Both the position numbers and the translations under genes were made by a program. The notes beneath the pieces were generated by a model that worked only from the letters and a program-made list of their open reading frames with translations, was not told where the DNA came from and did not search any database. This document shows positions 31,631 to 43,189 of a DNA stretch of 64,000 nucleotides, in pieces (positions within the stretch are counted from its first letter, which is position 1; each line of letters begins with the position of its first letter). The stretch is from Ectobius pallidus (Eukaryota > Arthropoda > Insecta > Blattodea > Ectobiidae). The stretch lies in contig CAXKWD010000009.1 in assembly GCA_964059195.1 (NCBI GenBank), forward strand, positions 87,827,432 to 87,891,431, read 5' to 3'.

Positions 31631-33600
31631 CATTTAGAATAATACTGTCACCATTTTACATAATGCATTTAGCGATGCAGCAAAATTGAATGGATACCGG
31701 TTCTTTATATATTACATATATAACACACATACACACTTCAACGGTATCCGGATCTCAAGTAATATGAAGAATCCAAGAAGACATGAAATACAGGCCTATG
31801 ACCTGAAAAATCACTGTTTCTTACGAAGTATCACATTTCTTCCAAGCATTGTTTTATATCCAAATTTTAACTTTTTGTAAAACATCATAGAAAACGGTAT
31901 GTACATTTCTGCACGTAATGTCATTCATTTAGAATTTAAACATAGGATCCCACACTCGACTGATAACTGGCAAAAGTTACACTTTTTATCGAACGTGTAA
32001 GCATCATTCGGGCAGACGATAAGAATAAATGTATTGCCCTTGCCAGCACTGGTTATAAGTACGCCTAAAATATCACCTATCCATAACTAAGAAGCTACAA
32101 TAGAAAACAGAAAATTCATGGAAATTCATTGAAGTCTTCAATTGGATTCCTTACAAAGCTGGATTAAGATCCTGGCTTAAAATTATCAAAATTACTGCTT
32201 AAAAAATTTGAATTAATTATGATTTTTAGCCTGGTTTATATAAGGATATCAAGGGGAATTGACTTTATTCAGACTAAGAATAGTTCGAATTGAACAAAGT
32301 CTACCGTAGTTTGTTTCTGACCAAAAACACGCAGAAATATATTATTAGTTTTCAGAAATTGGGAGAGTAATTTAAAATTAAATAGTTCATTCTCATGCAA
32401 TGTCCAACAGAGACAATAATCTGTGGTTCATGAATGCATATATATGAATATTAAATAGTTTATATTATCTCTGTTTTCTATGTACTAAATTTATTTCGCT
32501 GATTACGTCAAATGTTCAAAATATCCATCTTGCATCTCAGCCTACAATTTTATCCATTTCATGATGGATTCGGGCACTCGAGCAAGCGTTCTTGGATTTA
32601 CTGAGTCAAATACGACGAATTTAAAACGCCAATTGGATTGACTCAATTTTGTTAATACTTTGATAACGAATATAAAAACGTAATATGGAAAAAAATCCTG
32701 AAGATTCTAACTTATTAATATTTAAACATCAAAAGTAATTTATATTCCTACATCAATAAAATCAATATATTTAAAGGAAATCAAAGTGACAATATTAATT
32801 AATATTCCCATAAAAGACCTAAGTTAATCGTAAATCTGAATAAATGTTTACATTAACAAATTGATTCAAAGATAAGCTTACTCCCTATTTAGCAGAGAAT
32901 GAACGCAGGGAAAACACAGCATGTGATTAGCATAGGCTATTATAATCATATTCAAACACAGTTTGGTGTATTGTATTCTTCATTACATCCCCGCATTCAA
33001 ACAAATAACACAACGATCAGTGCAAAAATGAATTATTTGACAAGTCATTTTCTTCAATCCTCTCAGAGCTGAATTTACAGGTATATTATTATACAGGAAT
33101 AATAGCTAGTAGTTTGATATCAACCAGGAAAATTTCAATGGTTTTCATGGACGACAATTTTAATACGTGCATAAATATCCTCATTTTTTTAAGGTAAAGC
33201 ATTAATGTATTAAGTTTTTATCTCAGCCTTTATGCAATTTTTGCTGCGTTCATAATATGTAGGTTATGACAGTAGCACAGAAAAGGTTCATGTATAAGGC
33301 TTATTACAAAATCCAAGTCCTACAGGGCAGTTTAATTGACAAAAAGTCTCCTGTTTTTAAATTTTTTCTACTCTAAAAATATTATCCAGTATAACCTATT
33401 GCACTTGTAGATTAGATGTTAATAAAATCTGGTAACAAATTATTTTGGCTTAAAACTTAACTAATAGAACTAAGATCTATGTCTTACATGAAATTTGCCC
33501 GAAGCCTATCCGACTACAAAGTGAAACAGAGTCATACCATGAATCCGAAAATCATACTTTAGACGCTGACATACGCTAAAGACAAGGAAGACTTACATGA
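31631..33600. other. Intergenic, mostly featureless
   Basis: Contains only the tail fragment at 32388-32446 of the tRNA-like retroposon. No coding evidence. Confidence 0.45.
32388..32446 (+). mobile_element. Tail fragment of the tRNA-like retroposon
   Basis: TTCTCATGCAATGTCCAACA, then GAGACAATAATCTGTGG and TTCATGAATGC match the 3' tail of the units at 36.9 and 37.2 kb. The tRNA-like part is absent. Confidence 0.75.
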
Positions 33601-33780
33601 ATGAAAATGGAAGGAAGGTACGAAAGAAAGTGGAAGAAAAAAAAAAAAGAACGGAACAAAGATGGCGACAATGAAAGAAAGAAAGAAAGAAAGAAAGAAA
33701 GAATGAAACAAACAAACAAACAAAAAGAAAGAAAGAAAGAAAAAAGAAAGAAAGAAGAAAAGAGAAGATTAGAAAAGTAA
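33601..33780. repeat. Purine-rich (GAAA)n tract
   Basis: GAAA repeats at about 33672-33702 and 33724-33770, with (CAAA) units between. The plus strand is almost free of pyrimidines, which permits triplex (H-DNA) structure. Minus-strand Phe/Ser-rich frames come from this repeat. Confidence 0.9.
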
Positions 33781-34595
33781 AGAAAATTAAACAATTGCTG
33801 AAAAAAGGAAAGGCCCAGAACAATTTTTTTCCCTTCTTCCACCAGTTATTAACATTATTTACAAACGTCTATTGTCGCAAAGTAGTTGAAATTACCTCCA
33901 CTTAAAATATGCTTTCAAAAATATATCTTTTACTGACATGTTACAGATCTTATTTGAAAACAAGAAAACCATTATGAAAAATGAAATTTTGATAACCGAT
34001 CTAAATCCTTTATCGTAGTAGAATTATTGTAAAAGTTAAAATATAAGTGAATCCATTGTATACTGAATTAATGACAACGAAATCTAACAGCGTCGTTTGT
34101 ACCCATATTCCACTAAGAAACCTTTCTATAATTAAAACCTTCTTAAATCTGCTAAATTATCGCATTAGTCTGCATTAACTTACATAAAGACTGCATTGTT
34201 CTTTTCCAAGGTTTGCAAGCTTCGTTATGGACGAAGGGTAATTAATTTTTGTCTGTTACGGCAGCGGGAGGGAAACTGATGAATAATGTAGAAGTTGCCA
34301 GCCCTGGGAGACAACACCAAGACTGCTGTCTGAATTAGGGAATGAAAAATTGCATCTCGGAGATTCCGGGATGCGTGGCTGAGCCGTTTCACAGAGTCAG
34401 AAATGTTTTTCCTTCTTCCTCTAGTCTACCGTATACTACGGCAAGAACAATGGAGACTAGGCCTATACAGAATTCGTAATTTATAAATAAAGGATATCAG
34501 ATCTGCACAATCCCTACTTGTACCCGCCTTTACCCATGACTTAGTCTGTTATGAGATACCCTTACATAGTAGGCCTGAAATCTGTTTGCTTTACA
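33781..34595. other. Intergenic, no feature seen
   Basis: AT-rich, nothing recognised except a TAGGCCTA at 34458. Confidence 0.45.
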
Positions 34596-34754
34596 TCCCT
34601 AATATAAAGCCACATGGCTGACTGACTGACTGACTGACTGACTAACTCCCTCACTCACTGACATTAATGTTTGCCCACTTCCACATGAGCTACAAACTTA
34701 AAATTTGGTACACATATAGCTTTTAGGCTGTAAACCACAGCAAAATTCCAAAAA

Positions 34755-34801
<47 letters not shown>

Positions 34802-34988
34802 ATTTTAGCCCTAAAAACCCCCTCACTCACTGACATTAATTTTTGCCCACTTCCAGATGAGCTAGAAACTTGAAATTTGGTAAACATACAGCTTTTAGGC
34901 TGTAAACCACAGGAAAATTCCAAAAACCTTTCCCGAGAACTTCAGCGGGGGTTTGGGGGCGGAGACCCCAATGAACGAAGCGAGTTAG
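34596..34988 (+). mobile_element. Short nonautonomous Helitron
   Basis: The 5' end is TCCCTAATATAAAGCCACAT, followed by (GACT)n as in the 9.4-kb Helitron. The 3' part has the hairpin TTGGGGGCGGAGACCCCAA, and 13 bases later TTAG (for CTAG) at 34985-34988. It is flanked by A (34595) and T (34989). Inside, a ~100-bp block beginning CCCTCACTCACTGACATTAA is duplicated (about 34647 and 34819) around an (AT)n run. Confidence 0.75.
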
Positions 34989-34989
34989 T

Positions 34990-36430
34990 AACTTATATAA
35001 AATCCTATAAGCTCAATTACAAAGTCAGATAAAAAAACAAGCTTATTTCCTAAAATAGTAAAATATACTCGTCAATGAATTAAAATATTGAAAATTATAA
35101 CAAGCCTTTATGTTATATCACTGTCAAAAATTAAAATGTTAAAATCTTGCGTGTCTATGTAGGGCCCTCTTCACTGCTAATAAAATAGATAAGTTTTGTA
35201 GCCTATACATTTCAGCCTAAATAGTGTATCTCCAGTCCTTCGTCAACTAGGTCTGCCCCTACGGTTATATACAGCTATAATAAAGCTTTATAATAATTAA
35301 TTAATTACAGGGTAATATAGGTACATTTCAGTTTGTTGTTTCGAGAATTATTATGAATCCTGTTTTTGTACTTCTGAACCATGCAGGTGTACTTACTCCA
35401 TAATATGCGTGGACTGTCATGAACTGGAAACTTACCTGTGAAAGAAAAAACATACATATTAAAACAAATGAAATGTGCAATTTTCGTCTAATCAGACAAC
35501 GAAGCAAGAACGGTATAGGTCCCCCTAGAAAAGAAACAATGGAGCTCTCGAATGATGATAATTGTAATAACAACAATAATAGTATAAATCAGATTTTTGT
35601 TTGAATTTGTAACCAGGTGCTTTTACAAGTGCATAAACTTTTATATGCAACATTCCCCCGCAATATTCGTAGAAGGGTCAGTCATCGTTTGTGAAGACTC
35701 AAACCTTAGGTATTGTGTGGCGAACAATAACCTAACAACTGAATTCACACTCTCTGAATTGCGGCCTCTTATTGTATATCTAAATTTGACATGAGAGAGT
35801 TAGGCTATATTGACAAAATTAGAGATTATATGAGCAAATCACGTCAGTCATCACATTCTGTTTTGTTTATTTCGAATTTCATTATAAAGATATTGCCACA
35901 AGGACTAAGTGTAAAAAATAATATATTTTTTATATATATATAAAATATATTATTTTTTACACTTATATATATAAAATATATTATTTTTTACACTTATATA
36001 TACTGTATATATATATGTGTGTGTGTACACTATGTTGTTTCGTGTTTTTAGTAATCGCAGAACACCTACAATTTCTTCGAAGTTAATGTGTAAGATAATC
36101 TTATCCGTGACTTACCTTCTCTTTCATGTTTAATACTGTAGTGATATGGCTCTTGTAATAAAAAAAGCCGTAAATCCAGTTTATTCTAGGTTGTGATCAT
36201 AAAAGTGAATACACTACTTCTTATTACGTTTAAAGTACGCTTAGGTTAGTCAAAGAAAAATGTAAAGCACAGATAACAATAAAAACAGTATCCGAACTTC
36301 ATAAACTGGACATGCATTTTAATTTTTTTAAAAGCTAGCATTATTCTCAAATTAAACAAACTATAATTTTATTTTAACCTCTTTCTCAACTACGTCACTT
36401 TTGGTCCTAACATTTTTACTAATCGTATAT
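34990..36430. other. Intergenic with AT palindromes
   Basis: Apart from the palindromes at 35905-35998 nothing is recognised. Frames at 35328, 35419 and 35597 overlap on both strands and are unconvincing. Confidence 0.4.
35905..35998. repeat. Palindrome plus direct repeat of one arm
   Basis: TAAGTGTAAAAAATAATATA.. at 35905 is answered by its complement, ending TTTTTTACACTTA, at 35942-35965 and again at about 35974-35997. The result is a hairpin with two alternative right arms. Confidence 0.85.
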
Positions 36431-36551
36431 TGCGATACAAGCGTGGTAAATGCACCATTGGAGAATTAAGCAAGAGGTTGAAAGACGAGCCGAAGGCGAG
36501 TCATCGTAAATTTACGAGATTCTCCAATGCACTTAAGCAAGTGTATTGCAC
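36431..36551. repeat. Small foldback motif, GCGATACAAG...GTGTATTGC
   Basis: Starts TTGCGATACAAGCGTGGTAA and ends GCACTTAAGCAAGTGTATTG, which are roughly inverted. Similar segments lie at 59314-59422 and, for the right half only, near 38505-38545. It is a short decayed foldback repeat. Confidence 0.5.
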
Positions 36552-36789
36552 AATTATTTTTTAGACAATAGCGAATAATATAAGTACTTCTTTCGTGAAA
36601 ACAATTAAAGATTAGGCTATTCGAGATGTGAGAATATTATAGGAGAAAAATTCCTCCGACACTGGGACTTGAGGCACTAATTAGTGTGCCTCACAGTACT
36701 GCATATGACATAACTTGTCTGTCTGTGAGGTAGACCATTAGGGCAGTCAGTCATAGGAGAGAGGTTCCATCTGGCGCTGTGAATTGAAC

Positions 36790-36863
36790 TCCGGCTTAGC
36801 TCAGTTGGTAAGAGCATTGGCGCGAATAGCCAAAGGTCCTGGGTTCAAGTCCCAGTGTCGGAG
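36790..36863 (+). tRNA. tRNA-like module (GAA loop), unit 1
   Basis: Folds as a cloverleaf. The acceptor arms are TCCGGCT/TGTCGGA (one T-T mismatch, one G-T), the D arm is in TAGCTCAGTTGGTAAGAGC, the anticodon stem is TTGGC/GCCAA with loop GCGAATA, and the T arm is CTGGG/CCCAG with loop TTCAAGT. The loop position gives anticodon GAA (Phe), but the invariant U33 is C and the body is unlike animal tRNA-Phe as I know it. A box TAGCTCAGTTGG and B box GGTTCAAGTCC are intact and TTTTT follows at once, so transcription by Pol III is possible. Because it lies in a repeated retroposon it is probably a tRNA-derived promoter, not a working tRNA. Confidence 0.5.
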
Positions 36864-37104
36864 GAATTTTTCTCCTATAATATTCTCATGTAATGTCCAA
36901 CAGAGACAATAATCTGTGGTTTATGAAAGCTTATATATCTATCTTGAATGTTAACTGTACCATAACAGTGGGAGCCCGGTCACAAAAATCACTAATTAGT
37001 GTGCCCCACAGTACTGCATATGACATAACTTGTCTGTCTGTGAGGTAGACCATTAGGGCAGTCAGTCATAGGAGAGAGGTTCCATCTGGCGCTGTGAATT
37101 GAAC

Positions 37105-37178
37105 TCCGGCTTAGCTCAGTTGGTAAGAGCATTGGCGCGAATAGCCAAAGGTCCTGGGTTCAAGTCCCAGTGTCGGAG
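37105..37178 (+). tRNA. tRNA-like module (GAA loop), unit 2
   Basis: Identical to unit 1 over the cloverleaf, displaced by 315 bp, with the same C33 and the same TTTTT directly downstream. The 75-codon frame starting at 37099 merely runs through it. Confidence 0.5.
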
Positions 37179-37566
37179 GAATTTTTCTCCTATAATATTC
37201 TCATGTAATGTCCAACAGAGACAACAATCTGTGGTTCATGAAAGCTTATATTCGAGATGTGGTTACGTTACAAGGATACCAACCTTAAAAATTAGTGTCA
37301 ATTTTAATCTTGGTCGATTACTTTAGCGCAGGTGCAACTAGTCACCTCATAGTTGGTTATTGGAAGAATTAAATCGGAAAGCCAATATTAGGAAATAAAA
37401 AAAGAAGCAAAGACACAGGTAAGATTGAAATGGGGGAAAATCAACTAGCAAATATTTAATGTCTGCAGTAACAAATAATATAAAGACAGGTTGGGGGTTT
37501 AATACAATAACGTGCATGGGCTGCGAAGAAGGAAAATACGCAGGTAGATTAGGTTATCAGTACTAC

Positions 37567-37612
37567 TAAACTAAACTCCGTGGCGCTTCATCCCTGGAGG
37601 GACTTTCCACCA
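37567..37612 (-). mobile_element. SINE B 3' end fragment
   Basis: TAAACTAAACTCCGTGGCGC followed by CATCCC is the complement of the SINE B 3' end. The rest is absent. Confidence 0.6.
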
Positions 37613-38604
37613 TAATAGCATGAATGGAAACGTATTGAAAAAACACTTTCGTCGAAAGTAGCTAGCTTAACTATCCATATTTAAGCAAAAATTCTTTCCC
37701 TGGCCTTTTCAATTATTCGGGAAGTTTTCATCGCTTAATTTAATAATGATTTAAATCACATAGTATTAAGAGTTCGGATAAAAAAAATAGGAGTCCCAAA
37801 TGAACTTTACAGTCATTCGCAAAGAATGTATCCAGGTGAATAGTGTAATCACACTGATTTGAGCATGTAAAAGTGAAAACACAGTGTTCATTTTAACAAA
37901 ATCCGTGTATCCTGAGATAGTGCAGATAGCGTACACAGAAACGCATTTAACTGACCATTAAAGTCATCTCCAAGTTAACGAACCGTCACGGAACATTTAT
38001 GTACGATATGACTCATGGTCCGTTACCCTCGACAAACTCCCCGCTGTACACGGACTTTGCAAAAGCCAAAAATACCACCACTGATAAGCTCTTTCAGCAC
38101 GTTGCTATGACAACATAATGTATTGAGCATCGGTTCTAGGAAAAGCAGGAAGAAGTAAATGCCCAGGCAAACAATCAGTTTCATGGAACGGCGGAATGTT
38201 CCATTCTCGAGGGAGATCTATTGTTGATTTTCAATATGGCTGAAGAACACTGATACAGACTTTAAGCTGAATTGTTCCCTCTCGAACGTACTTATTGAAA
38301 TACAGATAAATTTAATAAACTTAGGTGGTCACGTGCGAGTCAACAGATTTTGATATCTCTATCACTTATTTGAAGTGGACGTTGCAATATTAGATCGGAA
38401 AGTGATCTATGGCAAGGCGAGGAAAGTTTGAAAAACGAGGCGCTCGCGCAGGTTTCTTGTCTTTTCTTTCTCTTTTTTATTTATTTATTCTCGAGATTCT
38501 GTCATGCACTTAAGCCCGTGTACTTTAAATTATTTTTTAGGCAGTTTGAATTAAAAGTAGAACTCTAGCACCAAGACACCCGAAATAAAAGTTGCACATT
38601 ATAA

Positions 38605-38825
38605 AATCTTTATACCACTCTATTGGCACCAACTTTGGTATCCGTCACATGGAAAGCACTCATTTAGTTAAACATATTTGCATATGATTCTTAAATAGAC
38701 TCAGTTTGATAAAAAATAATCTAAAATTTTAAAATTCACCACACTTTTCTAAATGAGAAAGTTCTCACGAAGTTTGTAAAGTCAATGTATATGGTGGATG
38801 AAAGGCGTTTTCATGTTGGCAGCAG
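38605..38825 (+). repeat. Dispersed repeat E, copy 1
   Basis: Homologous in inverted orientation to 48915-49150. Shared words in order: TTAGTTAAACATATTTGCAT, ATGATT, ACTCAGTTTGATAA, TTTAAAATTCACCAC and GGTGGATGAAAGGCGTTTTC. This copy lacks the TAGGCCTA found in the other. Confidence 0.65.
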
Positions 38826-39053
38826 TGTACGAAAAATCAATAACAGCTGACAGCTGTCTCCCGCGCTGCAATATGCCTGGCTCGACGTGATTCAGTACAA
38901 TGGTATTTATTCTTATTTCAAAAATGTTAACAAATGTCTAAATGTCACTGTCACATGAATGTTCGATCAATTGGTTCTCGATTTCCTTGTTCAGATTCTC
39001 AATCCACTAACACCTATTCGTATGTCATCTGGAAAATGTGACTGGAATATCTT

Positions 39054-39243
39054 CCAACTTCACCGAAGAATCTTCACCTTAAAAGCTCCGTGGCCCAACT
39101 GAAAATGTCACTTTTGGGTCGCGATCCACCGGTTAAAAAACTCCAACTTCACCGAAGATTCTTCATCTAAAAAGCTCCGTGACACAACTGAAAATGTTTA
39201 GCTATTCACTTTTGGGTCGCGACCCACCGGTTGAAGAACACTG
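39054..39243 (-). mobile_element. hAT/Charlie-like terminal region, tandemly duplicated
   Basis: On the minus strand it starts CAGTGTTCTTCAACCGGTGG then GTCGCGACCCAAAAGTG, the hallmark of the ends of a ZBED/hAT group. The ~95-bp segment is repeated once in tandem (about 39054-39145 and 39146-39243). The 70-codon frame at 39179 is a by-product. The other end of the transposon was not found. Confidence 0.6.
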
Positions 39244-39678
39244 CGGTAGGGTACATTATTTGGAAGATGCAGGTATGCATGCGAGATGCGCAGTCAGATG
39301 CAAGTTTTTCAGTGGTCCAGGTGCGCAAATGTCGAGCAGGTTGAAGGTCGCTCAAAACAGGAAGCGGAACACACCACCTGGTAGAGACTAAATAAGATTT
39401 CCAGCATCTGCATCATGAGCTCTATGAAAAAAAAGAGTGGTGCTTGAGCCGTGAAAAGACGACTATCACTTTCTGGCCCATTGATCTGGCAAGGAAACAG
39501 TTCGAAGGCTGTAAAACTCTACAAAAAGCAGTAAATTTTTCATCAACAATAATTTTCGTAGGAGAATATCTTCTTACTTTTGCTACATGGTAGACCAAGC
39601 AGCGATTATGCTGCTAACTAGTAGATAAGTAAGCCTAGTAGAAATAATATGACATGGGCCGTGATTCATGGTAATAAG

Positions 39679-40344
39679 TAGGACAAGGCATTTTGTATCT
39701 TTTTGTATCTTGTATCTTTTTTATATGAAAGTTAAAAGATAGCTCGAAAACATATAAATGTGTATCATGAAAAAGTTGATTCAAAAAAAGAGCAATTTGT
39801 TTTTGAATTTTTTTGCTTTAAGTTGAATTTTTTCGTCATTTTCAAGATATAGGTCTGTTTTTGGCAATGTTTAGTTCATTTTCTGCATTTTTAAGTCATT
39901 TTCGGCATTTTAGGCCTTTTTTACCATTTTAGGTTATGTTTTGGTGAGGTAGAGAGGAGATTTTTCATCTACGCCACCTGTTCATAGTTAATTTTAATTC
40001 ACGTTTATTGTAAACACCAAAGCAGTTTGTTTTGTAGCAAAAAAGAATTATTTTTCTTTCTTTGTAAATGGCACATATTTGCTAGTGGCAATTTGATGGG
40101 CATGCTAGTTCAGAAAGAATTTTTTTTCGCTAAGTAGTATAAATTTACTTAATTTTTTTAGTAATAAAAGAAGTGTGTGTTATATTTTGAATTCATATAT
40201 AATGCACTGACATCCCTTAAATTCCTTTTACCAATTTATTACTATAAAAATCTAAATATAAGTAATAATGGACAATTTATTGGTCTTTTTTTAAATTTTG
40301 TGTCATTTTTTCACTATTTTATGGTCATTAAATGCCTTGCCCTA
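39679..40344. mobile_element. hAT-type MITE 3
   Basis: Ends TAGGACAAGGCATTT and AAATGCCTTGCCCTA are inverted (one mismatch), with the perfect 8-bp duplication GTAATAAG at 39671-39678 and 40345-40352. The interior is AT-rich with repeated GCATTTTNAGTCATTTT words, like MITE 1. It has no transposase. Confidence 0.88.
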
Positions 40345-40622
40345 GTAATAAGGCTTCGTGACCATTAGAATTGCAATTTTGAAGTTAGAAAGATTTCCAA
40401 AATACTGTAATAATACAGTTTTCAAGTATTATTCGAATCAGACTATAAGCCTACAGAATGGCACGAAGATAATATATCATAGGAGTGTTAACTTATTTCT
40501 GTCGTAATTTTTCCTTTCTCCAAACGAAAATTGTGTCAATATCTATGACTAAGGTATTAATCGAAATATTTTTTCACTCCCCTTCCGCGAGAGAGTAAAA
40601 ATACCCTTTAATGCAGTAAATA

Positions 40623-40929
40623 TTAAACTCCGTGGCCCTACATATTAAACAGACTAGGCCTATCAACGGACCGCTGCGTCATCTACCATAATGCAGATGG
40701 CAGGATTGGGGGCATGTGGTCAGCATGCCGACATCCACAACCGTTAATGGTGGTTTCCGTGACCGGAGCCGCTACTTCTCTATCAAATAGCTCCTCAGTT
40801 TGAATCACGAGTGCACCCCGTTCCAGACCTTCCTACCTCAGAAAAATCCGAGGATGTACCTAGGATCGAACCCGGGCCTGCAAATCTGTAGCACGCGACG
40901 ACGCTAATCACGAGACCACGCAGGCGGTC
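40623..40929 (-). mobile_element. SINE family B, copy 3
   Basis: Minus-strand copy: B-box complement near 40868 (GGATCGAACCCGGG), 3' end AAACTCCGTGG at the left. The duplication GCAGTAAATA flanks it (40613-40622 and 40930-40939). Confidence 0.92.
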
Positions 40930-40939
40930 GCAGTAAATA

Positions 40940-41912
40940 AGTTACTACTGATGGATTTCAACTGTTGATGGACTACAAAACCTGGTCATAAGGTCGTCCT
41001 GATCAATGCACTTTTCATTGTACTCATCGATCCAAATGTGGCTAAAACCCTATTCTACAATAGCTTGCCAATACAATGGGTATCCTCCCTTTGTCTGCAG
41101 CAAGGGAAATTGCATCTAAATATAGCACAATATTACAGTATGAACAGTAGGCCTGATTGATTACTGAATGAGTGAATAATTTTAAAGTAGTTAGTAAAAG
41201 TATATCTTGAAGTATGATTCTATTTAACGGCTATTAATAGCTATTTAAATATTTAATACTCCTTGCAGATTTCTGTGTATTTATTTTTAACTTTTGCCTC
41301 AATAAGGGATGTTTGACATTAAGTATTCAATAAAAATACGAAAATATGTAAAGTTTTAGGCAATAAGAAATTAAACATCTCGAAACCATTTTATAGAAAG
41401 AAATGCTGTTTACCATAGAAGGATATAAATATATATTTTATATAAAATAGTAAGAAGTTATATAAATTGTATTACAATTTTTTTTAAAAAGAAGACGGTC
41501 AGTGCAACAAGTCTTTAGTAAACTGAAAAGCAATAAAGTGGTTCGCCTCAATAATATTATACAATCTGTTCCGAAAAATTAGGCTATGTACTGTCAATTA
41601 CAGCACAGTTGGTTCTCAAAACGTGCACTTATCCAACATGATGTAAATGTTTGAGTCAACAGAGATGTGCACAATGATTAAAATCTGTCAAAAATATACC
41701 GTCAAAAAAGAAACAAATTAGCAAAATATGCACAAATGTTTAATATCAAGAAAATATTATGCATTATGGCAAAACTAACAAAATATGTAACAATATGCAA
41801 AATGAAACCATCAAATGCCTGTTATTTCTTTCGTGTCTTATACAGATTGTAACACTTAGAATGCAATAGAGTGTATTATTAAAAATATAATTTTTCATAT
41901 ACTTCCGAGCCC
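40940..41912. other. Intergenic, no feature seen
   Basis: AT-rich with scattered AAAATATGCA words near 41715-41800. Nothing coding. Confidence 0.45.
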
Positions 41913-41916
41913 TTAA

Positions 41917-43185
41917 GGGGGGGACATACAGCTTTCGATGAAATTCATTGGTAAGAAATATGTGAATTTCATTATTTTTTTCTCAGCAATGAATTGCTCT
42001 ACACTCTTGCAATCTGACATACTCTTTATTGACTATTTCTACAATTGCATACTATTTTCAAAATTAATCAAACTGATACAGTTACGGGTAATTATCGTTT
42101 CAAAATGGCTGCCACGTTTCATGCACTGAACAGCCGTTTCCCTGATAATTTCCATAAATATAGATATTTCTGAATGATTATTTTTCTGTGTGTTTGTTAA
42201 TATCATGTGAACAACATAATCTAGGATCTTTGAAATATTTTCAGTATAAGTATTTTTTAAATATATTTTTTTTAATTTTATTTTTCGTTAAATTATATAT
42301 ATATATATATTTTAAGAAATACTTATACTAAAAATATTTCAAAGATCCTAGATTATGTTGTTCACATGATATTAACAAAAACACAGAAAAATAATCACTC
42401 AGAAATATCTATATTTGTGGAAGTTATCAGGGAAACGGCTGTTCAGTGCATGAAACGTGGCAGCCATTTTGAAACAATAATTACCCTTAATTGTAACAGT
42501 TTGATTAATTTTGAAAATAGTATGCAATTGTAGAAATAGTCAATAAAGAGTATGTCAGATTGCAAAACTGTAGAGCAATTCATTGCTGAGGAAAAAAATA
42601 ATGAAATTCACATATTTCTCACGGGTCGTACCCTTATGCGTCCCAAAGCGAGTGGTCGCTTCATCAAAACAACCCTCGTGCGTCCGGTGCAATTTGACGT
42701 AAACAACCCTCGTGAACAACCGTTGCCAATGCCAAGAAAAATGAAAAAGCGGCCTTCTTGGTAGAAAAATGGTTGAATATAGAACTGAAACACTCAGAAG
42801 ATTGAAATATATGCGAACAGTATCATTTAAGTTCCTACCAACCACAAGAAAGTAAACTGATAGCCAAAAGACAAAGAGTAACTTCATTCTCTGCTTCAAT
42901 TGTATTTAATATTGGCAGTAATGCAAGGTTTAAAATTTTTGAGGTGTGTAGCAGTTCGCCTCCTCGCGGTGCACCCTGGGTAATGCTAAACGAACTGCAT
43001 GGTATCATTAATTTTACCTGTATTCAATGGGACGCATTTTGGTCATTGCTCTAGAGAGACCCGGGACGCAAACGGGTCATTGGATCTGAGGATCTATGGA
43101 CGCAAAAGTCCTAGTTTAGTGGTTTTGGGACGTAAAAGTCCAGACCCCTCACCAATGAATTTCATCGAAAGCTGTATGTCCCCCC
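41917..43185. mobile_element. Palindromic TTAA element, copy 1 (interrupted)
   Basis: The whole element is one inverted repeat. The left arm starting GGGGGGGACATACAGCTTTC is mirrored by the right arm ending GAAAGCTGTATGTCCCCCC, with ~360-bp arms and a short AT loop near 42290. TTAA lies outside both ends (41913-41916, 43186-43189). Without its nested 525-bp insertion and 5-bp duplication it is about 739 bp, matching the 734-bp copy at 49775. TTAA targets suggest mobilisation by a piggyBac-like transposase; no such gene is present. Confidence 0.9.
42623..43147. mobile_element. 525-bp TIR element nested in the palindromic element
   Basis: The right arm of the host palindrome is broken at CTCAC, which occurs on both sides (42618-42622, 43148-43152). 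Copy 2 at 50.47 kb has the uninterrupted sequence. The insert begins GGGTCGTACCCTTATGCGTC and ends (complement) GGGTCTGGACTTTTACGTCC, imperfect TIRs that share CGTCCCAAA. GGACGCAAA-type words recur near the right end. The 5-bp duplication does not by itself identify a superfamily. Frames of 60-116 codons here lack known domains. Confidence 0.85.
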
Positions 43186-43189
43186 TTAA

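Larger units (their letters stand above)
36631..37248 (+). mobile_element. Dimeric tRNA-like retroposon
   Basis: Two units about 315 bp apart share CACTAATTAGTGTGCC, CTGTCTGTGAGGTAGACC, a complete tRNA-like module, and the tail GTAATGTCCAACAGAGACAA..GAAAGCTTA. The whole 618-bp block is flanked by TATTCGAGATGTG (36618-36630, 37249-37261), a 13-bp duplication typical of LINE-driven retroposition. Its first ~41 bp are an inverted copy of the 3' half of the tRNA module and what follows it (36845-36889), a 5' inversion like that made by twin priming or template switching. The unit is unusual for a SINE because the tRNA module is internal, not at the 5' end. Confidence 0.85.
37262..39053. other. 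Intergenic with small repeat fragments
   Basis: Holds a SINE B fragment (37567) and the dispersed repeat at 38605-38825. No coding evidence otherwise. Confidence 0.45.

Noticed and set aside
33576..33842. Phe/Ser-rich 'membrane protein' frames
   Set aside because: They translate the complement of a GAAA microsatellite.
36790..36863. A functional tRNA-Phe gene
   Set aside because: U33 is C, the body is unlike animal tRNA-Phe, and the module is repeated inside a retroposon with its own target duplication.
42552..42764. 70-codon frame as a host gene
   Set aside because: It spans the junction of the palindromic element and its nested insertion.
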